In this document: positions 48,711 through 61,749 of the stretch, in pieces | Numbering within the stretch: position 1 is the stretch's first letter | How the letters are laid out: each line of letters starts with the position of its first letter | Assembly (NCBI GenBank): GCA_003024785.1 | Contig: PUQB01000388.1 | Span: forward strand, 1-64,000 | DNA: 64,000 nt | Direction of reading: 5' to 3' | Origin: Selaginella tamariscina | Taxonomy: Eukaryota; Streptophyta; Lycopodiopsida; Selaginellales; Selaginellaceae | Position numbers and translations under genes: made by a program | The notes under the pieces: model-generated | What the model was told of the DNA's origin: nothing | The model's input: the letters and a program-made list of their open reading frames with translations, nothing else | The model's database searches: none

Positions 48711-49700
48711 AATGTATTGAATTCCCGGATGATCTTCGGTGCAGAAAACTAAAGAAGCACCAAACAGTTGATTGTGAGAGATTGCTTACAAGAAAACAAA
48801 ATAAAAACCAAGGGAGTTTCACGCATTGGGAATGTCAAAACTGAATATTCTAAAAGCATCGTGCATATCACATTTTGATTCGTCGCGGCTGCAGACGAGT
48901 CAAGAGAGGCACACGTACGATCTGAGCCGTCAGATGCTGGGATTCCGCACCGGAATGTGAAATATGCAACGGCGGTGGAGACGGCGGCGGAACAGTAGAT
49001 TTTGTAGCTGTATACACAAATTAATACATTTGGTCAGTACGATATAATATTTAAATTGTTAGATAAAATTTAATATTTTTTAAATATATTCAACGATAAG
49101 TTGCCTCCAACTCATGTTTATATAAACTTGTCAAATAGGCCACTTGTAAATAAATACACATACACACATGGTAGACGTGGAACATGTCATTGAATGTGGG
49201 ATATTATATGTATATGTGTGGGAGACGTTGCATGTTGGAGTTCACGTATGTGTGTTGAACTTGTTGAGGCGAGGACAAAACTAGCTCACAAAGAGCTTCT
49301 GTTGACTGGTCTATTGGCATTTAATATATTGAAATATTTATATAATTATATACTATATCATTAATGTACTTACATTATAGGTCCTAGATATCGAACTTTA
49401 GACTCGGGTTTAGTCTAGGACTTGTCTAACAATGGTGCGTTCATTTAATTTGATATGAAAATTTTAACACAATCCTATTAAAACACAAATTTATGTATCT
49501 GTTTGTATGTATTACATCTGTGATTATTTTAAAAACTATAATTCTAGATGGTTAAACTTAAAATGGTAACTAATCATGCTTATTAATACATCCGAGATTA
49601 TATATATTCAATGTTTACTATACAAACCTATTATTAAAGATTAAAGGTAAACGTAACGTATATTAAAAGGACTCATTTTACTACATTTTATATTGAATAA
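48711..49700. other. Upstream region of the WAV3-like gene
   Basis: 48720-49010 is of mixed composition, with a CGGCGGTGGAGACGGCGGCG stretch, and probably holds the 5' UTR (perhaps with an intron at about 48748-48830). Beyond 49020 it is AT-rich with no gene seen. Confidence 0.5.
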
Positions 49701-51299
49701 ATTAAATTGTTGAATTTATAGAGTTAAGGGAGAGATATTTCAACTTGTTTTAAATATATTTATTTATAATGCATTTTTTAATGATTTTATCATATATTAC
49801 TGATATAATAATAAAAGTTAATGTATTGTAATTATTTGTAGCAATTCTCTCTTAGTAAGATGAATATTTTTTTTCTTCTAAATATTAAATATAACATTTA
49901 AAACTCTTTTATAATTATTCAAGGACTTAAAATGATTAATAAAATATTTAATAGCTTTAATCAATTATATGTTTATAAATTGGTTAACTCCTCTTTTTTC
50001 TCTCACACATTATAAATTTAGGAAATTACCCTTAAAATTGATTATATTACTCTTGAAGTTTTAAATTATAATTCAGTTCAACTTAATACTTCAATATAAA
50101 TACATTTAAAACATATCTAACATTTATAATTTTGATTATAATCGAACATAACTACTATAATATAAAATAGTTATTTTATAAGATTATGGAATTTACTAAT
50201 ATTTTCTATTTTAATCATTTGTGAATTATCTTATTTAATTATATTTACACACACACACACACATGTGTGTGTATTATTTTATTCTATTTCATACAATAAA
50301 TAAAATAATATAAAAAATTTTATTAAATGTATAGAAAGGACTAATAATTGTACGTTTTAAATAAAAATTTATATTGAACATAGAGTTTTATTTGTTTCAT
50401 TTTGCATTTATAAGAAATTTACTTATTTTGATAGCAATTAAAATTTAAAAGTTAACTGTTAAACTACAACGATTTGTGATTTGTTACTAGATTTTAAAGT
50501 ATGTTAAATTGTGATAAAGAGTATTAATAGAAAATTCTTTAAACTTTAAAGAGAATTTTAGGGTATATATAATTTTTTTAAGGAACTTGGATGAGCGTGA
50601 AATATCTTGGTGCGGAACTCACGATTTTTTGATAATTTTAAATTACAGAAAGCTTGATCTTTATAAAATGATCTCTTATTACTTAAAACTTTATAAATTT
50701 AAACTTAATCATTCAATGTGAATAGTGCAGCTTTATATACTTGATGATATGCTGTTTGAAGTGACACGTAGTGAAATCAGCAATTACACGCGCGTGAATA
50801 CACACACTCTCACTGGGCAAAAGCAGTTTAAAAGAGACCATTTATTAAATAATATTACATAAATTCAATATTTAAATAATAAAATAATCTAGTTGTTAAA
50901 CATTCAATAGCTTTATCAATATTAAATATCCAGCGTTCCTCCTAAACACGAAATTCAGTTTCCGTCGATTGGTTTGGTCATTATTATATCCTTTTTTAAA
51001 TTCATATATAGATTCATTTAAAATTATTAATTTTAATAAAAGAATATTTTTGATTAGTACAATATTTGGATGCCATAAACTTAGGTCTAACCGGTTAAAT
51101 AATCACACCACTACGTCAATACACATGTATAGTACTGTATATATGTGTACACGTATATATTCACTTTTAAGGTTCTCCATTTTCAGTGTGTGTGCATGTT
51201 TAATATATAGTATGGAACGTTCATACGATCTGGTCGTCCTAATACGGTATAGATATACACATACATGTAGTTTATATATATACAATGTGTCACACATAT

Positions 51300-51350
51300 A
51301 CGCACCTATTTCCAGATTCTTAGGATCACTTTGCACTGGATATTCTGTTA
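51300..51350 (-). pseudogene. Possible polymerase lambda first-exon relic
   Basis: CACCTATTTCCAGATTCTTA resembles the polymerase lambda exon around 45160-45185 (CGCTTATTTCCAGATTCCTT). The version in the second copy, at 58060-58100, is slightly longer. Short match. Confidence 0.35.
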
Positions 51351-51655
51351 TACACTAGGAATATGCGTATATTTAATTTTCTTTAATATTAAAATCATTT
51401 CATACATTTTCAATTCTCTCTAGATTTAAAACAAGAAAAATTAATGACATCAATCTTAATCATAATGTCTTCATTTCCGGCATATACCAATCAATTTTAT
51501 GTATTTATAAGCTTCTTTAGTGAATATTAAATAAACCAATTAAAACTTCATATATTAAGCACTTAAATTTATTATTCCAATATATTTTATTGGCAAAATA
51601 CTGATATATAAGCTTAACCACTTAATATGAATTACATATTTTCAAACTGAGCTCA

Positions 51656-51686
<31 letters not shown>

Positions 51687-51720
51687 TGTTATATGTATTT
51701 CTAACTTTGAGTTTATGTGT

Positions 51721-51777
51721 ATGCAACAGGCTGATATCGAAGAGGTAAATAGATATGCGGAGACATCTAGAGTGCGT
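51721..51777 (+). pseudogene. Polymerase lambda catalytic-exon relic
   Basis: ATGCAACAGGCTGATATCGA, then GGTAAATAGA and GCGGAGACA, follow the exon that encodes [18 protein letters not shown], ending in the equivalent of CATCCAGACG and a GT tract. With 58443-58502 the match covers most of the exon. Confidence 0.6.
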
Positions 51778-52504
51778 GTAATATATCTACTTATACACAC
51801 ACACACACACACATAATCAAATAGTCAAGTTTACTAGACTTCTTATGGTAGCTTAACTGCTGAAATGTTAGATGTATGTTATATCTAGTTATTAACACTT
51901 GTAAATATAAATATACATAGTTTTGTTGTACTGTCTGAATGTAAGAGCAAGCTCTTAAAGCACTTAACGTGCTTGCTGATGTGGCATTTTCCTTTTTTAT
52001 TTTATTTTAAATTTAAAGTCCAACTGACATATTATAATTAAGACATATTTAAAATATAAATTAACACCGTATTAAATTTTTCAATTTGAATACATTTTAA
52101 AAATATGTCACCTACTTGAAAGGCGAAATAAATCATTTATGTTAGGTCGTTAAACTTACATTTTAATATTTTATCGATAAACAAACGTTTGAATTAAAAA
52201 ATTTAAGAGGTTTGAATAAATTATATATGAGTTTTGTTGTATTTAATATTTAACATTTTACTTTGCATAACTGAGAGTATTTATATATGAATTAAAATAC
52301 ATCTTAATATAGAGTGATGCTGAAGGTTGTAATTTATATATTTATTTTATAAGTTCAAGTTTGCCTTTTTTGGACTCTTGTAAAATAGCTAACATTATAA
52401 ATATTAAGGATTCATGGATAATCGCTAAGTACATTGTATCTGACATTGAGTTATGCACTTTATATATGTGTGTTGTGTGTGTGTGCGCGCATGCGCGCGC
52501 GCTT

Positions 52505-52672
52505 GTTTCTTATAACCATTACAAGAAAAATCACCATATAAAACAAATTTACTTATGTTTAACATCTTAAGCAATTTGGTGAGAGAGAAAAAGAGAGAGA
52601 GATCAGATGGTTTAATATATGGGATATGATTCTTATATGTTTATTTATATGGTGATTTTTCTTGTAATGGTT
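52505..52672. repeat. Inverted repeat with 29-bp arms
   Basis: AACCATTACAAGAAAAATCA and onward (52512-52540) is the reverse complement of 52643-52671. A further direct copy of the left arm and its flank is at 52725-52800, and another at 59235-59300. The arms could pair as a hairpin; a MITE-like origin is possible. Confidence 0.7.
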
Positions 52673-53249
52673 ATACAAGACAAGCATGTAAAATCATCAT
52701 ATAAATCATGAGTTTGTCGCGTATAACCCGAAAAATCACCATATAAATAAACAAATTTACTTATGTTTTAAAATCTTAAGCAATTTGTGAGAGAGAGAAA
52801 GGGAGAGAGACCTATATAAGAACATAACATTCAAAACATATTATTGTATGATATGTTTGAGGAGAATATAATATGTTTATGATTTAAAGGGATAAAACAT
52901 ATGATTTAATGTGTTTGGGTTTGGGAGGCCAGAGATAATATGCTTTTTTTAGTACTATGTTAATATCAATATATAATAAATATTTTAATGAATGTGTTTA
53001 GAGTTAAATTTGAATGCTTTAAACTTGAAAAAATGTCTAAGTATGACTGAATAATATGTTTTTGAATATGTTTCCATTTTAATATTATATTTGTATCATA
53101 TAATTTTTTTAGATAATATTTTATAATATGCTTAAAAATGTATATTAAATTTTTAATTATGTTCAAGTAAAGAAAGATGATATGCTTAATATGCATTTTA
53201 AAAATAAAAGATATTGTTTTACCAACCTTCATATGAAAACCATTGGTAT

Positions 53250-54290
53250 AATAAATAATATTATAGTTAGTATATTCAAATATTATGGCCCAAATAATTA
53301 TGTTATGTTTACCTTTAATATGTTTTCATGTATGTTTATTAATAATGTAACATAATATTATGTTTTGATAAACACTATATATTGTTTTGTTATTTTTTAA
53401 ATAATAAGTTGTTTTAAAGTATTTCACAAGATATATTCGTATTTACTTTTATATAAAAAATATGATCTTGTTTTAAACTGCATCTTTGAATAATATAGAG
53501 AAAGTTTATTCTTAATCAGTTGTACGGTTGCGTGTCTAGACGGTTCATTTAAAGAGTATTTCGAATTTCTTGTACACACTAATGATCTCGAACTCGAAAG
53601 TATTAATAATATGTTAGTCGAAATAGGTTTTTGTGGAAAATTAAAAAAGAATTATATAAAAGATACTATTATATTTACCATTATAATAAATAATATTATG
53701 GTTAATATATCCATAATATTATAGTCCTAAAATATATTATACTATGATGTATGCAACATAATATTATGTTATCTTCACCTTTAATATGTTTCTATGTATG
53801 CTTATAAATAATGTAGCATAATATTATGTTTTAGGTAAATACTATATATTGTTATTATTTATAAAAGTAATATGTTATTTTAAAGTGTCTCAAATAATAT
53901 GTTCTTGCCTACATTCATATACAAGATGGTGAAGTTAATAAAGATAATATGTTTATCATTAGCATAGTAAGTAATATTATGACTAATATATCTATAATTA
54001 TGGTGTATGCAACATAATATTATGTTATCTTTACTTTATTATATTTCTATGTATGTTTATAAACAATGTAGCATAAATTTATGTTTTCGATAAACATTAA
54101 ATAATAAGTTGTTCTAAAGTATTCATAAGATATTCTTACCTATTTTCATATAGAAGATGTAAAATCATCTATTATGTTTACCATTTAGTGTGGTTCTAAA
54201 ATTATTTCAAAATATGCAAGTGTATGCAACATAAAATTATATTATCTTTACATTTATATGTTTACATAATATTATGTTTACTAAATAACT
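53250..54290. repeat. AT-rich array of about three to four diverged repeats
   Basis: A block with CATAATATTATGTTATCTTTA, AATATGTTTCTATGTATG and AATAATAAGTTGTT recurs at about 53270, 53690, 53970 and partly 54180, spaced about 220-420 bp apart. No coding frame. Confidence 0.75.
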
Positions 54291-54929
54291 TTAGCTTACC
54301 TGCATATTCTACCTCATATACTTCCTCACATGGTGCATTAGGGTTGTATCCATGCAACACAATCATAGTGGATTTCATTTACTGCATTTGCTTTTTTTAC
54401 ACGAAAAAAATGTATTCTCCTAATCCATGCTATCTTTTATGTTCTCATTTTCTTAACACTTCATATAAATATATCATCATCTTCAAACTGTGATAAAGGA
54501 AAGTCAGGATTCACAATTAAAGAAAATTAATCACAATTTTATCAATACATTGGTTAAACACAAGTCAAGCTTGCTACTATATTGCTTCTCTTTTATTGAA
54601 ACACATGTCTCTCTCTTCTCTCTATATTTATATGTTTCATTACTAAGGAGACATGTCTCACACATATCCCATGACAAAGCAAAGGCATTATAACTTACCC
54701 TTTTTAAAATTCCTGAGATATATCTTCAAATGTTTCATGTATATTCAAGTTCTTCTTCTTTGAAAGTAAATTAAACACCGAAGCTATTTTACTCTTAGTG
54801 ATCACTATACTTATTTTATTTGCATATGCTATAAAGTTATTATTGTCTTCTTTAGATCTTTTCATCATTATCATAAATTTATAAATGGTAAATTTAATTG
54901 CATATTAAATGTAGTGGAAAGAGTTTTAT

Positions 54930-55680
54930 TATCATTGCACTTTATATAGATGATACTATTTAATTATCAAATAGCATGTCATCTTGAGCAGATGAAGAAA
55001 TAATTGTGAGTTCATTGTGAAAGGGTAGATATAAGTCTTATTAAGCATTGCCTTGGTATTGAGGTGCATCTTAATGTTGAAAGTAAAGTTGTACATTTAA
55101 GTTTTACAAAGTAGATTTAAAATTGGTTAAACATTCAAAATAGGAATTCTAAATAACGTCTTATTTTATCCATTATTAAAAAAAGAAAAGTTTAATGGTT
55201 GGGTTTCATAGGAGTTTTAATATGTCTTGTTATCAAAATTTGGTTAGGATCTTCTGTATATTGAGCATTATACTAGATTAATTATTGCATTGTATATTGA
55301 GCATTATACTAGACTAATTTGCATTTATTACAAACTCACTTGAGGAGTTACAAAGAATCGAGTGGATGAGTGGGTTTGTTTTTGGATTTGATTGAGTTAT
55401 AGGGGGTATTGTCATCATTTTTCTATGTGCATATATACATATGTATATGCATCAAGTCCTAACAAGAATTTATTAATTGAAAATAAAAAAGGACATAAAT
55501 ATGGTGTCATTTACACACAATGGATTTATAATTTAGTAAATCTCCAGCCATGTTGAGGCTCCATTATAGAAGCAAATGAAAGGGTTAACTTCAAGTTGAG
55601 GTACTTCCATTAAGAATTTATTCTGAATCGACTTCTTTACAGCTTTATTATGAAGATATATAATGACCTTAATTATCCAG
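54930..55680 (+). mobile_element. Ty1/copia pol fossil
   Basis: Decayed remains in order: the reverse transcriptase active-site region (LYIDD-like, about 54940), the region matching the KYFLGIEV segment (HCLGIEVHL, about 55045) and possible RNase H remains (about 55540-55670). No LTRs recognised. Heavily broken, with many interruptions, and old. Confidence 0.55.
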
Positions 55681-55689
55681 TTGTGAGTA

Positions 55690-56440
55690 TATATTTAAAT
55701 ATGTTAAATTAATATTTATTTAAATTTTTATCTCAAAAACAATATATTTAAATCAATAGCTAATTTTTTAAGGATATATAATGAAAAAAAATATATGTAT
55801 ATGTATTCGTTAGTCAAGAACTTGTTTACTTATGTACACATGCATGTGTATATAAGCATTATTATTTAATATATACAGTATTGCATTGCATGTAATTAGA
55901 AAATATAGCACTATCTATATATACAAATATTAAAATATATATATATGCTATACATATATCAATGTATGCATGTATATACATTTAATATGTTCTCAAGTGT
56001 TTTTTTTTTCTGAAATTTAAATTCCTTAATACATGTTATAAGCATAATCATATTTTTGCATTTGTTATTTATATATTTTATTTACACAAATAATAATTTA
56101 ATATTTTAATATAACCTACTCGTAGGTACAATAAGAAACTTGGAGTATAAAGCATAGCCAAATTATTTTTAAAACTAATATATTTGAAAAATTAATTACT
56201 TAATATTGAAGGTAAAAACAATATAAATATTATTAACTAATTAGATTTATATATGTCACCCATATGCATATTTCTATAAAACAATGTATAAACATCATTA
56301 TTCATATTATTATTAAAAGTATTGTTTATAAAATGAGAGACTATATTATATATAGAATACCTGTTGTATAAACACACAAAAGTAAATAGTAATAATTAAA
56401 TATTATATTTACAAGTTAATTATAAATGTGCTTAACAACA
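55690..56440. other. AT-rich intergenic DNA
   Basis: Nothing recognised beyond TA-rich sequence. Confidence 0.5.
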
Positions 56441-59320
56441 TGATTAATTTGAATTTAGAGATATTATTTCAACTTATCTTTAAATTTATATTTTATAATG
56501 TATTTTTCAACGGTTTTATCAAAATTATTGATATAGTGTAAAAGTTAATGTATTCTAATAGTTTCATTTATCTAGAGGAATTCTCTTTTAATAAGCTGGA
56601 TATTTTTTAAAAAATTAATTTAATTTAATTTAACGTTTAAAACTCATTTATAGTTATTTAAGCACTTAAAATAATTAATGAAAATATTTTAATAGATTTA
56701 ACCAATTATATGTTTATAACTGGTTAACTCCTCTTTCTCACACACATTAAAAAATTTGGAAAACGACTCTTAAAATTTATTATATTGCTCATTATTTTAC
56801 CCTTCACACTTCAATTTAATACTTTAATATAATATATTTAAAAAGTATATAACATTTTATGATTAAGTTGTAATTCAAGTATTTAATACCACAAATTTAT
56901 ATACTATATAAATAGTTATTTATAAGATTATGGAATTTACTAACATTTTCTATTCCAATCATTTATGAATTATCTTATTTAATTATATTTACCTACACTC
57001 TTATATGTGTGTGTTATTATTTCATTCTAGTTCAATACAAATGAATGAAAAAATATAAAAATATTTATTAAATTTAAATAAATAATTAATAATTGTTTTT
57101 AAATAAATTTATATTGAATATTGAAGTTTTGTTTCTTTTCATTTTGAATCATTATAAACAAAATTTACTTATTTTATATATGATTAAAATCTAAATTATA
57201 ATTGCTAAATTAAAATAATTTGTGGTTTGTTATTAAGTTTTAAAGTGTGTTAAATTTTGATAGAGTATTAATATAAAGTTTCTTTAAAGTTAAAATTGTA
57301 ACTCTAAAAAGAAATTAGGGTATATATAATTTAAAAAAAAATATTGGATGAGAGTGAAATTCCAGGATGTTGAACTCACGATTACATTTTGATTATTTTA
57401 AGTTACAGAAAGATTTCTCTTATTGTTATAAATTCAAATTTAATCATTTAATATGAATCGTGCAGCCTATACAGCATGTATATGCTGAAGTGACACGTAG
57501 TGAAATCAGCAAGTCCACGTACGCACGCAAAACATACACACACTCTTTATTACTGGCACAGCAGTTTAAAAGAGAAATATTATTTATATTAATTTAATAT
57601 TTAAATAATAGAATAATCTGGTTGTCAAACACTCAATATCTTTATCAATATAAAAATTCAGTCTTCCTTAACATACGAAATTCAGTTTCCGTCGGTTAGG
57701 CTTGTTCATTGTAATATAACATTTAAAATTCAACTATAGATTTATTTAAAATTATTAATTTCAATAAAAAGACTGCTTAGTAAAATATTTTCACGTCATA
57801 AACTTAGGTTTAACAGGTTATATTTGAAAAATAATCACACCACTACATCAATACACATATATAGTGAAACAACGGGTCGTATTATATATATATATTATGT
57901 ACACGTATATATTCATTTTAAGGTTCTCCATTTTCAGTGTGTATGCATGTTTAATATATATATGGAACGTTTATACGATCTGGTCATCCTAAAATGGAAT
58001 AAATATATATTAATATTGGCACATATACGCAAATAACTATGTATATAATTTGCCCCGGAAGATATCCGTTGCACCTTGTTTCCAAATTCTTAGGATCTGC
58101 TGACGGCCTACTCGCACTGGATATTTGTTATACAACTAGGGAATATGCGTATATTGAATTTCCTTTAATATTAAAATATTTTCATACGTTTTCAATTCTC
58201 TCTCGATTTTAAAACAAGACAAATTTATGACATCAATCTTAATCATATAATCCTTTTATACCAATTAATTTTATGTATTTATAAGCTTCTTTAGTGAATA
58301 CTAAATATACCAATTAAAACTTCACTTCAATTTATTATTCCAATATATTTTGATTGGAAATACTGATGTACTTCTATGAATTACATATTTTCAAACTGAG
58401 CATCTCACACATGTTATTTCTAACTAGTTTTATGTGTGTTTTAGGCTTGCAACAAATAGAGACGTGGAGACGTTGACATACTCATTACACATCTAGAGTG
58501 TGTGTGTAATATAATACACACACACACAACACACACACATATAGACACACACGCACATAATCAAATAGTCAAGTTTACCAGACTTGCTTATGCTTAATTA
58601 GACGTATATATATCTAATTAAAATACTTGTAAAATATAAATCTACGTATTTATTTTGTTGTACTGTATGAATGTACGAGCAAGCTCTCAATGCTTCCTAG
58701 TGTTCCTTTTTAATTTTATTTTAACGACTCCAAACTCTTGTTATAAATTTAAACAAGTTAATTTAAAAGTCCAACTGACGTATTATAATTAAGACATATT
58801 TAAAATATAAGAAACACCGTATTTAAATTTTTTTTCAACTTTAGATACATTTTAAAATATGTCACTACCTCTCGAAATATATAATTCACGTTTAGGTCGT
58901 TAAATTTATAGTTTAATATTTGATCGATAACGGACGTTTGAATTAATAATTTTAAGAGATTGAATCAATTATATCTGAGCTTTATTGTATTCAATATGAA
59001 CATTTTACTTTGGATAACTGAGAGTTTTTTTATATGAATTAAAATCTCTTAATATATAGTGATGCTGAAGGATTGCAATTTTATATTTATTTTATAAGTT
59101 CAAGAGGCTGATTTTTGCCTTGTTTTGGACTCTTATAAAATAGCTAACATTATAAATATTAAGTACGTTACTATACGTGTATCTGACATTGAGTTATATA
59201 TACGTGTGTGTGTGTACGCACGCGCGCTTGTCTCGTATAACCATTATAAGAAAAATCACCATATAAATAAATAAATTTACTTATGTTTTAAAATGTTAAG
59301 TAATTTGGTGAGAGAGAGGA
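56440..59320. repeat. Segmental duplication, copy 2 (about 2.9 kb)
   Basis: Direct repeat of 49700-52590 with many indels and substitutions; ends with the same GA-rich tract after TTAAGTAATTTGGTGAGAGA. Confidence 0.85.
58443..58502 (+). pseudogene. Polymerase lambda catalytic-exon relic
   Basis: TAGGCTTGCAAC, GAGACGTGGAGACGTTGACA and CTCATTACACATCTAGAG match the exon at 42587-42675 including its acceptor (CTAG|GCTT), with an internal gap. Paralogous to 51721-51777. Confidence 0.7.
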
Positions 59321-59329
59321 GAGAGATCG

Positions 59330-60870
59330 GATAAATGACAGTTATATACTAGTATAATACAATAAACATATATTTTATCTTAAACTTAAGTAAATTATAT
59401 ACACTATTAAACAATTAAAAATATCAAATGCCTGAAAATGAAGGGATTAATTTAAAAGTTTAAACAAAAGTTGATTAGATAACTTTGGTTTTAAACTAAA
59501 GAAAAATTATAAACGTTTAAAATGATTAATAAATATAGAACAAGAGCTTTTAATATATGTTTTATGCACAATGCATTATCAAGCCATTTATTCCAATATG
59601 GAATGCAAGAAGGGATATTCTTGGTTAAGCGTGGAGTAGATTACATGTAAATTATAAATAATGGCTATAGATATGATATGATGCATATGCGTGTGTATGC
59701 AAGATCCAATGTATCATATATATTAATACATGCACTTCACAATCATACTGGTTATATATATATAATATGTATGTATGTATGTTTGTCTCTGTGTGTGTGT
59801 GTGTGTGCGGGCGTGCCATATGTACTGCATATCTGTGTTTGTAAAACAAGAGCACATGTACATATGGATTATTAAAATGTTTAACCAACTATGGAGATTA
59901 TATAAGAATTTGGAAAAACATAATCGTGTATGCATATGTAGATAGCACGTATGTACATACACTCATATACAATATATGTGGACTGCAACCACACACACAA
60001 CATTCTTGACTTCGAACTCCTTTAAAATAATCGACCAGAACCTTATGTTGATTACACAAAGCTTTATAACTAAAAGACCTTGAAAATTAGAATATATAGA
60101 CATAGTTAGACAAAAGTTCATTGTTAAAATATTGTGATTGTGTGTGTATGTGCCTGCACGTGCTCATGTGTGTGGGTACATACGTACAAACACGTCCATA
60201 GATATTTTACTATGTAAAATGTAGAAGCCACAATATGTTAATAATTTAAGTTTCAATCCACAGACTTTATATTCCGGTGCTTATGATATGAATTGCATCC
60301 CGCGGTGTGCTCTGTTGGTTGGCTATGACAGAACCTGTTGGACTTTATTTGATCCGGGTTTCAACTTTTTTTAATGTTCGTCGGGATGAGGCTCCCCGAA
60401 CTGGAGTGGGTGAGTTTGCTCTTGATTCTAAATAAATTGTGTATTTTCGATCAGGTGATTAGTAGCTAACAAAGCTAATGAAGTTACATCTAATAAAGTT
60501 TGTTTAGTTGGGAAGTTTAAAAAACTTGACATAAACTAGCTTGGTATCGATTGGAAACAACTTTCAAATCAAATTTCCAAGTAAATTATATAGTGAATAC
60601 AAGCTTCTCTCTCTTTCTCTCTCACACAAATGAGTTTCAAATTCTTGACATTGGTTAACTTAACAAAGTGAGCGTGTCATGTGTACGTGTGAGTGTGTGT
60701 ATGGTTTAATTGATACATGATGTGTTTACTTCATAGCTAAACCGAAAACAAAACCTTAGTGGAGTTTCCTAAAGTTTATATCATTCTTTTCAAAAGAAAG
60801 ATGTATGCTTTATCAATATCATAGTCTTAAATATTTGATGTGTAAACATCTTCAGACATTATCAAGCATT
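59330..60870. other. Intergenic DNA
   Basis: Mostly AT-rich. 60290-60420 is a GC-richer island (CATCCCGCGGTGTGCTCTGT, GGATGAGGCTCCCCGAACTG) with no recognisable product; it may be a decayed gene or element piece. GT tracts at 59790 and 60140. Confidence 0.45.
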
Positions 60871-60872
60871 TA

Positions 60873-61620
60873 ACACCAGTGTGTCACGATCATGGCATCT
60901 CATTAAACATTTTCCTTTCCAGTTCCATGCTATCAAGTCTTGAATGAGTACTAACCTTCACAATAAGTGGGGTGTAACTAATGGTAAACATTGTGTTCGA
61001 TGTGTACACCTAGGTTTCACTATATAACTCATGTGTGTTATATATATGCATATCCTCTTTCTTTCTCTCTCACACGCACACCTACTTGTTTGGTAGATGG
61101 TGACAATACTTGTTTGATGTCGTGCCATTGTTCCTCAGAAGCTAGGCTTGCATGCCTTGAGAACAGCAACAAACGTACGTGGATATGGAACAAAGCCTTG
61201 TTCCTGCATTGTATCAAACATTTGGAGTGAGACATGTCCTAGTCCATTCTGTGCGTATCCCACGATCATAGTGTTCCATGAGATAACCGTTCGATTTGGC
61301 ATCTCATCAACAGTTTCTTGGCCAATTCCATTCTATCACATTTGTGTACGTATTCAGCAGGGTGTTTACCACGAATATGTTTGGTATGCCCACTTGAGCG
61401 TGGATTCTTCTACCTGTGTAGATACACGCCCACCTATAAGACAGACACTTGTATGTGTATAGATACGGTATGTAGCTGTTTGGAGGTACCTCAAAATTGC
61501 ACAGATATTGAATGCTGAAATAAGGAGTGCATTGCTTGGGGTGACACCGTCTTTTCGCATTGCTTTGTAAACAGTAATTGACATTGTTTGGGAGGCAATT
61601 TGTGGTGTTTGTTTAGTGAT
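60873..61620 (-). pseudogene. PPR relic next to tRNA-Phe
   Basis: The reverse strand follows PPR exon 1 (SITVYKAMRKDGVTPSNALL), the first intron and exon 2 (QVEESTLKWAYQ in one frame, MIVGYAQNGLGHVSLQMFDT in another, SEEQWHDIKQVLSPSTKQ), ending at a CT/CA tract. Beyond it, at 60873-61010, lie two more short PPR scraps in opposite orientations. Frames are broken; no exons 3-7. Confidence 0.8.
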
Positions 61621-61671
61621 TGTTTAGCGATTTTATATTAGATATTGCAGTATTATGTTGTGAAATGTAAA

Positions 61672-61744
61672 GCGAGGATAGCTCAATTGGGAGAGCGTTA
61701 GACTGAAGATCTAAAGGTCGCGTGTTCGATTCACGCTCACCGCA
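61672..61744 (+). tRNA. tRNA-Phe (GAA), slightly diverged
   Basis: 73 nt. Differs from the canonical copy at acceptor position 4 (A opposite C, an extra mismatch), in the D-loop and in the T-loop. Anticodon GAA is kept and a TTTTT terminator lies 4-8 bases after the 3' end. May still be transcribed, but the weakened acceptor stem makes function less certain. Divergent to the PPR relic, about 50-100 bp away. Confidence 0.75.
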
Positions 61745-61749
61745 TATAT

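Larger units (their letters stand above)
49700..52590. repeat. Segmental duplication, copy 1 (about 2.9 kb)
   Basis: Direct match to 56440-59320, offset about 6.7 kb. Shared landmarks: GAAGTGACACGTAGTGAAAT, AATAATCACACCACTAC, CTTATAAGCTTCTTTAGTGA and TAGCTAACATTATAAATATT. AT-rich with no intact gene. Holds decayed pieces of polymerase lambda. Confidence 0.85.

Noticed and set aside
51103-51358. 77- and 129-codon frames as genes
   Set aside because: AT-rich, Tyr/Ile-rich, and not preserved in the duplicate at 57820-58040.
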